From positions 71,314,500 to 71,378,499 of the forward strand of contig CM057827.1 in assembly GCA_030068075.1 (NCBI GenBank): 64,000 nucleotides of DNA, in the 5' to 3' direction. Below the pieces are notes generated by a model, which saw only the letters and a program-made list of their open reading frames with translations, was not told the origin of the DNA and searched no databases. How positions within the stretch are numbered: the first letter of the stretch is position 1; every line of letters begins with the position of its first letter. The DNA comes from Paguma larvata (taxonomy: Eukaryota > Chordata > Mammalia > Carnivora > Viverridae). Shown in pieces: positions 24,863-36,832 of this stretch. Both the position numbers and the translations under genes were made by a program.

Positions 24863-26003
24863 AAAAATCATGTCTAGTTTAATGGAGATTAGAAAGAATG
24901 ATATTGGAAGTCTTTGCCTTTTTCAAATTTTTAAAGGAATGCTTTTAACATCTCCCTTTGAAAACAAATTCAAAGACTCCCTAGGTGAGGTGAAGGAAGT
25001 TCCCTTTTCTTCCTAGTTTGTGAAGAGGTTTTAATTAGAAATACATGTTAGACTTGACCAAATCACTTTTCTGCATTTAGTGAGGTAATTTTATAGTTAA
25101 TATCATTTATGTGTGGTATGTTGTACTAATATTAAACCTTCCTCATACTCCTGAGATGAATCCTAAATGATCATGGTGTATTAGTATTATTTTTAATATC
25201 CAATGCTGGTTGGATAATATTTTTAGGAGCAGTCATTGCTTTTATTAAGTGATATCGGTCTATAATTGACCTTTGTCATCTATGTTTATTTTGTCATTGT
25301 GGTTCTCTTGGTCTCATAAATTGTGTTGAGTAGTAGTCTTCCTGTTTTTATATTTCTCAGTACTCAGGTATGGAAATTTTTGGTCTTGGGTTTGAGATAA
25401 CTTGCCTGTGAATCATATGTTTGTATAGAGTTTAAAATTTCTTTAACGCACATATAAATTCAAATTTTCAAATTTTCTTGTCAGTTTTGCCAGACTATAA
25501 TTTTTAGAGTGTTTTACATTCTGTTCAAGTTTTCAAATGTATTTGTATGCATTTATTCCTTGCATGTTCTTATAATGATTTAATTTTTTTTACTGTGTCT
25601 GTAGTTACAATCTTCCTTTACACTGTATTTTTCTGTTTTTTATTTCCTTGATGAATTTTATCAGAGAATTGTCCCATTTCTAATTCTTTTCAAAGAACCA
25701 TTTTAAATGAATTCTTTCCTTTGCCTCTTTGACTTTATTGCCTTAATTTTAGCACCCATTAGTATTATTTTTGTCCTCCTACTTTTGTTGCTTCCTCTTA
25801 CTCTCTTTTAAAACTTTCTGATTGAATTTTAGGCTCATTCCATTAGTCTTTTAGTTTTGATATATTTTTAGAGTATAAAAATTTCTCTGTGTGCTGCTTA
25901 GCTGCATTGTTCAAGTTTTAAAATGTAGACCTTTCATGCTTGTTCCATTGTAAATGTTTTAACAATTCCATTATAATTTCTTTTCTTTTCATAAATTATT
26001 TTA

Positions 26004-26038
26004 TTTTTTTAAAATTCATTTATTTGTCTTGAAAGAGC

Positions 26039-26124
<86 letters not shown>

Positions 26125-26308
26125 CCGCAGGGCCGGGGCAGGGAGAGAGGGAGAGAGAGAATCCCAAGCAGGCTACTTGCTGTCAGTACAGAGCCCAATA
26201 CAGAACTCGAACTCATGAACCTGAGCTGAAGTCATGACTTGGCATCATGACCTGAGCCAAAATCATGAGTTGTACCCTTAGCGAACTGAGCTACCCAGGT
26301 GCTCCCGG
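26004..26308 (-). mobile_element. CAN SINE with long GA tract
   Basis: Contains a nearly pure GA microsatellite at 26042-26122. TTCATAAATTATTT flanks it (25989 and 26309). Shared with unit 3. Confidence 0.92.
26042..26122. repeat. (GA)n microsatellite within a SINE
   Basis: About 80 bp of GA with one AAAG interruption; open frames on both strands come from it. Confidence 0.95.
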
Positions 26309-27536
26309 TTCATAAATTATTTAGGAGTGCATTTCTTCTGATTTAAAGTTGGCTTTTTCCTAATGGTATCTAACTTTATTTATTGTAGTAAAAGAACATG
26401 ATCTGTATGATATTGATTCTTTAGTACTTATTGATATTTGCTTTTTTGTGGTCAGTATTTCAGATTATTTCTTAAGGATAAATTTCTGAATGTAGACTTG
26501 TTGAGTGAAATAATTTTTTATATATTAATAAATTACCTTTACAAATTGATATTTTCTAGTGTTTTTTAAGAGTTTTATTTTATAACCTCAGCATCTAATG
26601 TTTAAAAAATTATTTAATAATTTGTAGAGAAAATGTTATTTTTTGTTGTTTTCATGTGCGTTTGTTTATCATTGAGGTTGGACTCTTTTCATATTTGTAT
26701 CTGTTATTTTCTTAATAATTTGGAATTTGGAAATTATTTGTTCATAGCCATTGTGTTTTTTAAAATTGGTATAATTTTTCTCTAATTTCTTGGTAATAAT
26801 ATTTTCTTTTTAAAGGGGATTAAACAAATTTGTTCATAAAGATCATTATCCCAGAGTCTACTGCTGATTCTTAACCAGATAGGTAGGCAGTTGAACATTT
26901 ATTTTGACAGTTCTTGAGCTGCTTGAACTAATCATGTACTTGGGCCCTCCCAACCCTCAATTCACCATCACCCTGATGTATCTTTACATATAAACTACAA
27001 AACCTTGTGGTGTTTATCCAGGCAGCTTCTGAGAACTATTTCAGAAAACATTGAGATGCTGGCTGCTGAAATTGTCATTCCAAAAGAGTCAAACATGATA
27101 TGAGCACCAATGGGTACATGTAAAGTTTAGGGTGACCTGTTCAAGACAAGGAACAAATTCTTCTGACCAAGTTATTCCTCTGAAAGGGATTTGTTATGAA
27201 GGATGAAGCTTTATAACCACTGTTATAAAGTGCATCTTACCCAAAGAAATTATTATGAAATGGGGAGCTTCTCCCAATGGAGAGGTTTACAAGCCTGGGG
27301 TTGGGTCTAAGACAGGCATTGGGAAAATTGCTCTTGCAGGAGAGGGAAAGAGTTGCTCAGAGTTTCCTTAAGTTTAGGAGAATTTTAAAGAGGTTCTGTC
27401 TTCAGTGATATCAGTATTATTCAAGCTTCTAATTTTCAGCCTTATCCTTTTATTGTCCTAAGTTCAAGCCTCTCACTTGTCCACAGAGAATGTCAGCTTG
27501 TTCTCATTCCTCTGAGAGTTGTGTTAGTGACCACAA

Positions 27537-27550
27537 TTGCCCCCTGGAGG
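27537..27550 (-). promoter_or_regulatory. CTCF-like motif upstream of V copy 1
   Basis: Plus strand TTGCCCCCTGGAGG matches the reverse-complement core at 12 of 14 positions. It lies about 4.4 kb 5' of the V gene in the same orientation, and has paralogues in the other units. Confidence 0.55.
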
Positions 27551-29307
27551 CCAGACAGAAGAGCAGCCACCTTAAAATATTCTAGGCCAGTGGTTCTCAG
27601 GGCTGGGGGCACATTAAAAGAAATTGAGGAGTTGTAACAAAAAGTGCTTGCTCCTGAGCATCCAGACCACTGGGGATGTGGGGACACATTCTAGTATTAC
27701 ATTAATGTTTACACTTGAATTAAAAACTAAAAAGGAAATGAAAGCAACTGACCTGAAGTAAATCTAAACTTAACCAGAAACAGAATTACTAATAGTAATG
27801 AGCAGAGTAATAAAAGGTGTCAGGGAATGGAAAAAGGAGATATTTTACCTGTAGGTTTACCTGTCTGGGAGCTAATCCATTTTAGCAAATCTCACCTTGG
27901 AACTTGGAATTTGAGTGTGACAGATTTTTTGGTGTGTATCTGTGATGTGCCCATGAAGGTGCTCATTTTCACATATAAGTTGACTGCTGAGTACCCAAGT
28001 TGGCCTCCTAATTCTTAGACATTACTTTTCACTAAATTTTCCCTGGATTCTGGGTATCTAGAATATTAATAGGGGCCAACATCACTGAACTATGTACCGA
28101 AACTTCATCAAGGGCTTGGCCTCAGTGCCTAGACTAGCATTTTGAGAGTTATACTGCAATACCAACACTAATCGAAATTTTATCTTTTCAAATCATAGAA
28201 TCAAAAAATAAAATTAGGATTAAAGGGCCTTCTGAGGTTCCCCAAGCAAACTTCCTTAATTTCAAGATCTGAAAAAAGCCAAGAGAGCATTTTGTTTTGG
28301 GAAACAAGCAAACATACAACCATAAAATATAGCTACCATGTTTAGTACTTTCTTCTCTGTATCATTGCCTGGCCCTCTCCTACTCTGAACTCATGGGATA
28401 CAAAAACTCCAAGAATACTCACTTTGCACTCCCTGGGAATTCTTTCTATTTCTAGTCATATACATAGACTTTTCTTCCTACTGTCTCTACCTGAAAGAAG
28501 CAAGGCACTGCTAGTGGTTCTGCTGACTTTCTCTAAGTTGTTTCTGGGAGTTTCTATTTCTGGATGTAGAAACATGGTGGATGTAGAACGGTTGGGGATA
28601 CATGGAGGGAGGAGAGAGCCACAATCCTTGAAATACCTCTCAGGTCTATGCCTGAGGGCCAGACTTGAAGTTATGAAGTGACTTTCTGCATGGTCCTGGC
28701 TTCCTGGTGTGCATCGGGGAGGGAAATCTGGTGATGTGTGTCTAGGTACAGCTCTATCTGCCCTATATTAAGGGTCTTTGAAACTTGGTGTATATTTTAC
28801 ACTCACAGCACCTCTTAATTTGGACTGGTCACAATCCAGTGTTCAAGAGTCACATGTAGCTAGTGGCTATGTATGGACAGTAGAGTCAAGACTTTTTTGA
28901 TGTATTTATAATGATATGACTGTACATAAAATTGTAATTCTCCCTCCACAAAATGTAGGTCATGTGAAACCTACAGTTTTGTAAGTTTTTACAATAAATA
29001 TTTAATTTTAGAACAGTTTGGGATTTATAGAAAATTCGTGAAGATAGTACACATAGTTTTCATATACTGCATAGCCAGTTTCCCTAGTTTTTAACATCTT
29101 ACAATGGTCCATTTGTCACAATTAATAAACTATTGTTGATACATTATTAACTAACATCCGTACTTTAGTAGATTTACTTTAATTTTACCTAATGTCCTTT
29201 ATCTACTGCAGATTCCCAGTAGGAGACCACATTACATTTAGTTTTCATGTCTCCTCAAGCTCCTCTTGGCTATGACAATTTCTAAAATTTTTCTTATTTT
29301 TTAAATT

Positions 29308-29335
29308 GTTTTCAAAATTAAATTTTATTATATTT

Positions 29336-29371
<36 letters not shown>

Positions 29372-29497
29372 ATCCCAAGCAGACTCCACGCTCTGTGTGG
29401 AGCCCAACACAGGGCTTGATGCCTAAACTCTGGGATCATGACCCAAGCCAAAATAAAGAGTCGGACACTTGACCGACTGAGCCACGTAGGCACCCCT
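29308..29497 (-). mobile_element. CAN SINE shared by all three units
   Basis: Target TTTTTCTTATTTTT occurs on both sides. Same insertion as 22230-22334 and 43406-43563. Confidence 0.9.
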
Positions 29498-29776
29498 CAG
29501 ATTTTTCTTATTTTTGATGTTCTTGACAATTTTTAGGAGTATTTAGTCAGATGTTTTGCAGAATGTCCCTCGATTGGGATATTTCTGATGATTTCCTCAT
29601 GATTAGACTGGGATCATTGGTTTTGGGGAGGAAGACCACAGAGCTAAAGTGCCATCTTTCATCACGTAGTATCAAGGAGACATGCTATCAACATGACTTA
29701 CCTCTGGTGATGTCGACCATGGTCACAGCCAAGCTGGTGTTTGTCAGGTTTCTCCACTGTTGTCTTATTTATTTTT

Positions 29777-29998
29777 TAAAAATAACTTATTCATTCACTT
29801 TGAGAGAGAGAGAGAGAGAGGGAGGGAGAGAGAGTGAGCAGGGGAGGTGCAGAGAGGGCTGGAGAGAAAGAATCCCAAGCAGGCTCTGCATGGTCAGTGG
29901 CAAGCCTAAAGCAGGGCTCAATCTCACAAACTATGAGACTATTACCTGAGCCAAAATCAAGAGTTGGATGATTAACCAGTTGAGCCACCAGAAGTCTC
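29777..29998 (-). mobile_element. CAN SINE shared by units 2 and 3
   Basis: CCACTGTTG flanks (about 29754 and 30002). Same insertion as 43852-44043. Confidence 0.9.
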
Positions 29999-31487
29999 AA
30001 TCCACTGTTGCTCTTTTGTCACCTTATTTATACTGCCCATATTGGAAGGAAGTCACTAAGTGCAGCCCACACTTGAGAAGTGGGAAATGTGGAGTGTCTG
30101 TATCAATTATTTAGACTCTTAAGCATTGGGGGTTTGTCAGTTCTGCCTCATTTATTTATTCAATAATTTATTTATATCAGTGACTGTTGGATACTTATTT
30201 TGTACCTTGGGCTATTACTCAAACGACTTTATTTTGTTGCTCAAATTGTTCCAGCTCTGGACACCGGGAGCTTTCTAAGTTGACTCCTATGTCCCCTATC
30301 ATAGCCCCATCTTTGGTAGTGCTGGTTGTTTTTTGAACACTACAAGATGCTTCGGACTTATCGTACATATTCATTGCCCCAGCCCTAGAATCAGTTATTT
30401 CTCCAAGGAGCTTTGGTTCCTTTTATTGAAAAATGGTATTAGAAACCAAAATATGAGATCTAGGTATGCCCCTTGCTACTAGGCTATCCTCAGAAACATC
30501 AAAGACATGAGCTAGATTTTGAAGGATCGAAAGGGAGAAATGTGGAGGAAACATTTTGGGGAAACAACTAGCAGGAGCAGAATTTTGGATTTGGGAAAAG
30601 CACAGTCTCACAAGGAATCCAGAAGTCTGAAGCAAGCAAGATTCTTTGGAGGGACACATTTGGGAGATTAATCTGGCAGCACTAAGCAAGGTAACCCCAA
30701 GCAGGAAGAGTCTGGAAGGGGAGAGAACGGGTAAATGTTCAGTGTAATAACAGGTACAGTGTTAAATTTGTCCCTCCTTCTTACCACTCTGGATGGTGGG
30801 AGGACAGGGCTGAACAACTGATCTAATACGAACAGTCTGAGGAGTGGTAACCTGTCTCACCTGCAGCAACCAGGAGTTTTAAAAAGTAATTTTAAAGTAT
30901 TTTGTTTGGTTAATTCAGCACCCAAGGTTATCTTTATTAGTTTTTTTTTTTTTTAGATAGGTCTCCTTTGATTGCAAGTGATAGAAAACCCAACTCAAAA
31001 TAATTTATTAAAAAAAGAGAAATTAATTGTGTTGCATTTTTGCTGTCTTCCCTATATCTGTTTGTGCTTATGACTTCAGTGCACACTGTCTGCTTCCTCC
31101 TGTCATAACTTAGATTTCTTTGCCTAAGGGCTTTCTCTTACTGCACAGCTGCTTGGCAGATGTAAGTGCTGGAGAATCATTGCTGATATCCCTGGGCTCT
31201 GTCCTCCACCAGCGACACACAGGATTTAGGGTATGAATACCTTACCTAGTCTGGCCTTCATGTAGGACATGTTGAGGCAAGTGTCTCCCATGGGTTGTCA
31301 GATACTCTGTGGTAGGATGAAAGTCTGGATGCTCATAGTGGTGGTTCGCTAGAGAATACACATGCCCTGATTGAGTGATTGATTGGTTGATTTTTCTCAT
31401 TTTTTTAAATTTAAATTTTAGTTAGTGAATTACCATGCAATATTGGTTTCTGGAGTAGAATTTAGTGATTCATCACTTCTATACAAG

Positions 31488-31497
31488 ATTTTTTTTC

Positions 31498-31545
<48 letters not shown>

Positions 31546-31546
31546 T
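31488..31546. repeat. (CTTT)n microsatellite
   Basis: Polypurine/polypyrimidine tetranucleotide run inside the unit 2 L1, absent in unit 3, adjacent to a 32-bp palindrome. Confidence 0.95.
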
Positions 31547-31562
31547 TTGTTTTGGATGGTTG

Positions 31563-31594
31563 AAAGAAGAGGTAGTGTACACTACCTCTTCTTT
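31563..31594. repeat. Perfect 32-bp palindrome
   Basis: Arms AAAGAAGAGGTAGTGT and ACACTACCTCTTCTTT meet without a spacer. The right arm is ordinary L1 sequence; the left arm is its inverted copy and has no counterpart in the unit 3 L1. Confidence 0.95.
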
Positions 31595-32764
31595 GTCGGT
31601 TCATCAGTCAATGGACATTTGGGCTCTCTCCATAGTTTGGCTACTGTTCATAATGCTGCTATAAACATCGGGCTGCATGGGCCCCTTCAGATCTGTATTT
31701 TTGTATACTTTGGGTAAATACCTAGTAGTGTAATTGCTGGATCTTAAGGTAGTTTAACCTTTAACTTTGAGAAATCTCTATAGCATTCTACAGAGTGGCT
31801 GCCCACGTTTCCATTTACACCAACAGTGCAAAAGGGTTCCCCTTTCTCCATATCCTTGCCAAAACCTGTTGTTTCTTGTGTTGTTAGTGTTAGCCATTCA
31901 GACAGGTGTGAGGTGGTATTTCATCATGGTTTTGGTTTATATTTCTCTGGTGATGAGTGATATGGAGCATCTTTTCATGTGTCTTTTACCTATCTGGATG
32001 TCTTTTTTTGAAAAAGTATCTATTCATGTCATCTGCTCATTTCTTACCTGGATTATTTGTTTTTTGGGTATTGGGTTTGATTAAATGCTTTATAGATTTT
32101 TGGATACTAACCCTTTATCAGATATGTCGTTTGCAAATATCCTCTTCCATTCCGTAGGCTGCCTTTTAGTTGTGTTGATTGTTTCCTGTGCTGTGCAGAA
32201 GATTTTAATCTTGGTGAAGTCTCAGAAGTTGATGTTTGCTTTTGTTTCCCTTGACTCTGGCAATGTGTCTAGTGAGAAGTGCTGTGGCCTAGGTCCAAGA
32301 GGTTTATGTCTGTATTCTTTTCTTGCATTTTGATAGTTTCCTATCTTACATTTAGGTCTTTCATCCATTTTGAAGTTATTTTTGTGTATCGTCCAGAAAG
32401 TAGTCCAGTTTCATTGTTCTGCATGTTGCTGTCCAGTTCTCCCAGCACCATTTGTTGAAGAGACTGTCTTTTTTCCATTGGTTATTCTTTCCTGCTTTCT
32501 CAATAATTAATTGACCATATAGTTGCGGGTTCATTTCTAGGTTTTCTATTCTTTTCCATTGATCTAGGTGTCAGTTTGTGTGCCAGTACCGTACTGTCCT
32601 GATAATTATAGCTTGAAGTCAGAATAGTGATGCCTCCAGCTTTGATTTTCTTTTTCAGGATTGTTTTGACGATTTAGGGTCTTTTGTGGCCCATACAAAT
32701 TTTAGGATTGTTTGTTCTAGCTCTATGAAAAATGCTGGTTGTATTTTGATAGGGATTGCATTAA

Positions 32765-33575
32765 AACACATGGCCTTCACTGGCTGACTTCCCTTCCTTT
32801 CTCTCTTCCCGCCGCCTCTGCCATGCATCCTGGGATCACCTCCCAGGGATCACTTTCCTGGGATCACTTGATTCCTTGTCTTCTTCTGGAGGAACACGAG
32901 CTAAGACAGTGTGGGTGTACAATGGAAGAATCCCAAGTACATCTCTAATCACTGCAGGATCCAGGGCCTCAAACAATGTTAAGGGAGCTCAGTTTTACTC
33001 CCTCTTTTCAGGATCATGCTCTTCCTTTGTGGTGGGAAGAGGGCTGCTGGCAGCTGTATGGTTATATCCTAGCCTCTTGCATCCTCAGCCGTATTCTCAA
33101 GAGTTTCATATTAAGTTTTGAGATGTGAGCTTGGAGCATGTACCCATCCTCAAACAAATCACTGTGGACTATTTTAATTGACCAGGGAGTCCAAGGCTGA
33201 GGTCAGCCTCATCTAAAGCCAAATGTGGAGTAACAGGAGGTGTGACTTGGTTATCCTGGGAAAATCAGTGTCTTGTCAACCAGAAAAGGAAGGTTGGATG
33301 TTGGGTAGGCTGAAGAGACAGATGCATATCCTGATTGGCTATGTGATCATCCATAGGCACCTGATTCAAGGTGAATATGCTCTTGAGGCTGGGCTCTTAT
33401 AACCACAACTCTTCCTTTGATACCAGATGTGGGAATATTGTTGCTACAACATTCATCTGCTTCCTCTCTAGACGCAATGATGTCATTCACCATGCCTTCT
33501 GTATGCCTTTTTTTGGTCTGTGGTTGTTTTCTCCTAAGCTCCTGGAGCAGGTGGCTGTTTCATCCTCAGCCCAGG
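32765..33575. other. V 3' flank between L1 and recombination signal, unit 2
   Basis: Shared with 46.91-47.69 kb in unit 3, mostly lost in unit 1. No gene found. Confidence 0.5.
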
Positions 33576-33614
33576 GGTTTTTGTAAGGCTCTCCCTGTCA
33601 GTCCTCTCACCGTG
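33576..33614 (-). promoter_or_regulatory. 23-bp-spacer recombination signal of V copy 2
   Basis: Minus-strand heptamer CACGGTG at 33608-33614, 23-bp spacer at 33585-33607, and perfect nonamer ACAAAAACC at 33576-33584. The heptamer is the same as in copy 1; the spacer differs at several positions. Confidence 0.93.
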
Positions 33615-34139
33615 AAGCTTCTCCAACAGCACAGAAATAGACGCCTGAGTCTGTAGGCATCAAGTCTGTGATGGTGAGACTTATGGTTCTATCTCTTGCC
33701 TGATGTGACACAGAATATCGTCCTTTCCTATCTTTTGTGTTACCAGAATAAAGATAAATTACTTGAGTCATCTTTCCGTTGGAGAGCTGTCGAAACCAGC
33801 TCATCACATAGTAAGTATAGCTGAGTGTGAAACGGCAGTCCAAGGTCACAGATTCTCCCTCTTGTTTGTTCAGTGAAGGTGGAGATTGAGTGACGCTCTG
33901 TGTGTTGCTGGAACCTGTAGAAAAGAAGAAAAAAAAACAAACTTAGCTGCTGACATTGCTCCCAAGAAAGCTGTCACACACAGCCAGAAAACAAAGTGGA
34001 GAAAGGCACAGTCAAGTTCTCTTCTAACTTCTTTCCCAAACCTCCTCCCTCGGGGCCAGGCTGCAGTGGTGGTGGGCTCCTTACCAAAGAGGATGAAGGC
34101 CACCACTGTGCACAGAAGAGCGGGCAGTCCAGACTGCAT
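33615..34139 (-). CDS. T-cell receptor alpha/delta variable segment, copy 2 (TRDV1-like)
   Basis: Second V segment of the tandem family. Leader exon 34085-34139 (55 nt, MQSGLPALLCTVVAFILF) with GTAAGG donor. The 170-nt intron is 9 nt shorter than in the other copies because of a small deletion after CACACACAGCCAG. V exon 33615-33914 (300 nt, open) keeps Cys26, the core Trp, DSGVYFC and CDR3 AVGEA. Framework 3 is the most divergent of the three: HQARDRTISLTITDLM where copies 1 and 3 have HQKGNKALTLTITGLM; FR2 has QLSNGKMTQV instead of QLPNGKMTE. The RSS is intact, so it looks functional. The full unit behind it keeps the ancient L1 fragment that copy 1 has lost. Family placement carries the same uncertainty as copy 1. 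Confidence 0.9.
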
Positions 34140-34300
34140 CCTGGGGGCCCTTCCTGCTGGCGAAATGGCTCTTGTTCTGCCTGCCACCTGCCAGGCCCTG
34201 GGCAGTGTCACTGGAGCTGGGTGGCTCTGTGACCTTGCTTCTATAGAGCTGGCAGTGGGCCTTCTGCATACGTAAGCTGAGTGACACTTCCTGCTGTCTG
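34140..34300 (-). promoter_or_regulatory. Putative promoter-proximal region of V copy 2
   Basis: Conserved block upstream of the leader exon. GCAGGAAGTG lies at 34285-34294, 146 bp before the ATG as in the other copies, and the CTATAG stretch is near 34241. The octamer ATGCAAAT is at 34491-34498. Promoter role is inferred. Confidence 0.4.
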
Positions 34301-35664
34301 TCTCTGCCTCCTGCCTCTTCCTCCAGACCTCTCTTGTCTAATGGATCGATAACATGTCGTGTATGGTTTATCATGAAAGAAAACTTGTCTAATGTAGACA
34401 TAACCAAAAAGGAGAAAGAAGACTATACAATCCAACCATAATCTCATTACCCAGAGATAATATTTTGTTATATTTCTTTCAGTAATTTTAATGCAAATAT
34501 GCATAGTCTAATGAAATTGGACATTCTGTATTTGAATATGCCACCATGTCATTCAACTGTATGTGAAATGTGATTTTTACAGCTTCATACTACTCTGCTA
34601 TGTAAACATACCTTAATTTGTTTAAATATCATTGTTTGACATTGTTTTGATTCCTCTTTGACTGTTTTAATTAAGATTTGGTGGGCTTTGTGAGTATAAG
34701 TCTTTGCATTTCTGATAATTTATTTGTATGTTAACTATGTTATTTTAAAGTTTTTAATTATGGAAAATTCAAACATGTACCAAAGAGAGAGTAGTGCATT
34801 AGAGAGCACATACTCATTGTCCAGGTTGCACTATTATCAAGTTTTGGCCAAACTTGTTCATCTACACCCACATCCCTCTACACATCTATACCTCTTTCAG
34901 TTCTGGTTAGATTAAAATAAACGCCATACATCATTGGGTTGTGTACCTTACCCAGGAGACATGTAACATCAGGTTGTCTTTTGGTGTGTGTATGTCTCTC
35001 TGTTTGTGTGTTGTTAGTGACTGTTGATAAGCAACAACTAAATCTATTGTTTGAATAGGAGTTGGTTTGCAAAATGATGACATTCTAATTATATCATTTC
35101 TACTTCATTTATGAATTGAAGTATTTCTGTTATGATATTTTTTCTTGTCAATTATTTGATTATTCTTTGAAGTTAAGTGTAGGATTCTTTCCATTCATTT
35201 ATCAGTTTGTAAGATAATGAACTGATTCCCCTCTAGAGTGGCCAAACGATCCCTACTTGTCTGAAATGGAGGCGTTTCTCAGGACTAACATCAAAATAAT
35301 CCCAAGCAAATCCCAGGCAACTAGGATAAACCCCCAAAAGTAACTAAGGAGGATTCTTTTATGAACTCATGGCTTTAAACATACTTGATGTATTTCCATT
35401 GATTGGATTCATGGTCTTATTGATTTGGGAAGTATCCCATCTTTACCAGGAGAAATCTTTCCAGGCTGGCTCCTGTGTCTTTGTGACATGGCCTCTGTAA
35501 CCTGGGATAGCTTCCTAGTTTTCTGGGAGAACACATTCTAGGCTCATTTATACACTTTCTCCCCAGCGGAGAGGAATCGGCTATCTGTGATTAATGATAG
35601 ATGTGTTTCTCCTTCCAGTTCTAATGTTTTTCTTATTTTATTGCAGTCATTAAGACGTTTCTGA

Positions 35665-36604
35665 AATGTAGAATAGAAAGAATAATATTTGAAGTCTTTG
35701 TATTTTTCACATTTTGAAGGGAATGCTTTTAGTATCTCCCTTTGTAAACAAATTCAAAGATTCCCTTGGTCAGGTGAAGGAAGTTCCCTTTTCTTCCTAG
35801 TTTGTGAAGAGGTTTTTAACTAGAAATGCATGTTAAGCTTGACCAAATCACTTTCTTTATTTAGTGAGATAATTTTATAGTTAATATCATTTATGTGTGA
35901 GATGTTGTACTAACATTTAACCTTCCTCATACTCCTGAGATGAATCCTAAATGATCATGACATATTAGTATTACTTTTTAATATCCAATGCTTGTTGGAT
36001 AATATATTTAGAGCAGACATTGCTTTTCATAAGTGATATTGGTCTATAATTGTCTTTTGTCATCTATCTTTGTTTATTTTGTCATTGTGGTTCTCTTGGT
36101 CTCATAAATTGTGTTGAGTGGTAGTCTTCCTGTTTTTATATTTCTCAGTACTCAGGTATGGAAATTATTGGTCTTTGGTTTGAGGTAACTTTCTGTGAAA
36201 CCACATGTTTTTATAGAGTTTTAAATTTCTTTAATTTGCATCTAAATTCAAGTTTCCAATTTTTCTTGTCAGTTTTACTGTATGATAACTTAAAAAGTTT
36301 TACGTTTTGTTCAAGTTTTCACATTAATTTGTATGGATTTATTCCTTGCATGTTCTTATAATTGTTTAAATTTTTATTGTATTTTCAACTACAATCTTCC
36401 TTTAAACCATATTTTTCTGTTCTTTATTTCCTTGATAAATTTTATTAGAGAATGGTCCATTTTATAATTCTTTTCAAAGAATCATTTTACATGGATTCTT
36501 TCCTTTGCTTCTTTGTCTTTATTGCCTTAATTCTAGCACTGATTATTACTATTTTTGTCCTCCTACTTTTATTGTTTACTCTTACTGTCTTTTAAAACTT
36601 AAAG
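35665..36604 (-). mobile_element. Ancient L1 ORF2 fragment, antisense, unit 2
   Basis: Paralogue of 24.89-25.82 kb. The part matching 25.82-26.68 kb is missing and a SINE sits at the deletion point. Confidence 0.68.
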
Positions 36605-36832
36605 TAATTTTTTAAGGTGTACTTATTTTTGAGGGAGAGACAGAGACAGAGACAGAGACAGAGCATGAGTGAGGTAGCGCCTGAGAGGGAGGGAGACACA
36701 GAATCCAAAGCATGCGCCAGGCTCTGAGCTGTCAGCATAGGCCCTGATGCACGGCTCGAATTCACAAACCACGAGATCATGACCTGAGCCCAGGTGAGAC
36801 GCTTAACTGAGTGAGCCACCCATGTTCCTGAG
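36605..36832 (-). mobile_element. CAN SINE at a deletion point in unit 2
   Basis: Includes a short GACAGA repeat at 36640-36662. Lies exactly where about 870 bp present in unit 1 are missing. Confidence 0.9.

Larger units (their letters stand above)
24885..26550 (-). mobile_element. Ancient L1 ORF2 fragment, antisense, unit 1
   Basis: Diverged sequence with the order and phrases of L1 ORF2 read backwards (for example GAGATGAATCCTAAATGATC and the following GGTCTATAATTG region). It is interrupted by a SINE at 26004-26308. It lies 5' of V copy 1 in locus orientation and has paralogues in units 2 and 3. No coding capacity remains. Confidence 0.7.
19608..28772. repeat. Tandem segmental duplication, unit 1
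   Basis: Left-most of three paralogous units. 19608-22229 matches 40409-43150 nearly collinearly. The V gene and its upstream region (22335-28772) match 33345-38890 and 47470-53700. The unit is shortened by two deletions: one at about 22335 (SINE joined directly to the V 3' flank) and one ending the unit at about 28772. Apart from the V gene it holds decayed repeats; 19.6-21.9 kb has no gene and consists of an old interspersed repeat I could not name. Confidence 0.85.
28975..30420. repeat. Old L1 3'-UTR-like repeat, unit 2
   Basis: Continuous copy of the same repeat, interrupted by two SINEs (29308-29497 and 29777-29998). The short plus-strand open frame at 29551 lies within it and is not a gene. 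Confidence 0.6.
31390..32764 (-). mobile_element. Older L1 3' fragment, unit 2 copy
   Basis: Minus-oriented L1 3'-UTR and ORF2 C-terminal sequence, heavily mutated. It is the same insertion as that at 45.46-46.91 kb, so it predates the duplication. Its 3'-UTR part is replaced by a CTTT tract and a palindrome at 31.49-31.59 kb. Plus-strand open frames here are antisense readings of ORF2. Confidence 0.88.

Noticed and set aside
26016..26229. Frames of repeated Ser-Leu or Arg-Glu residues
   Set aside because: Translations of the GA microsatellite in a SINE.
31767..32333. Several overlapping plus-strand frames rich in hydrophobic residues
   Set aside because: Antisense of the older L1 ORF2; the membrane-like appearance comes from T-rich antisense sequence.
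33870..34211. N-terminally extended V leader reading (TLPRAWQVAGRTRA...)
   Set aside because: It would start at GTG, not ATG. The 55-nt leader exon with GTAAGG donor and matching acceptor explains the gene.
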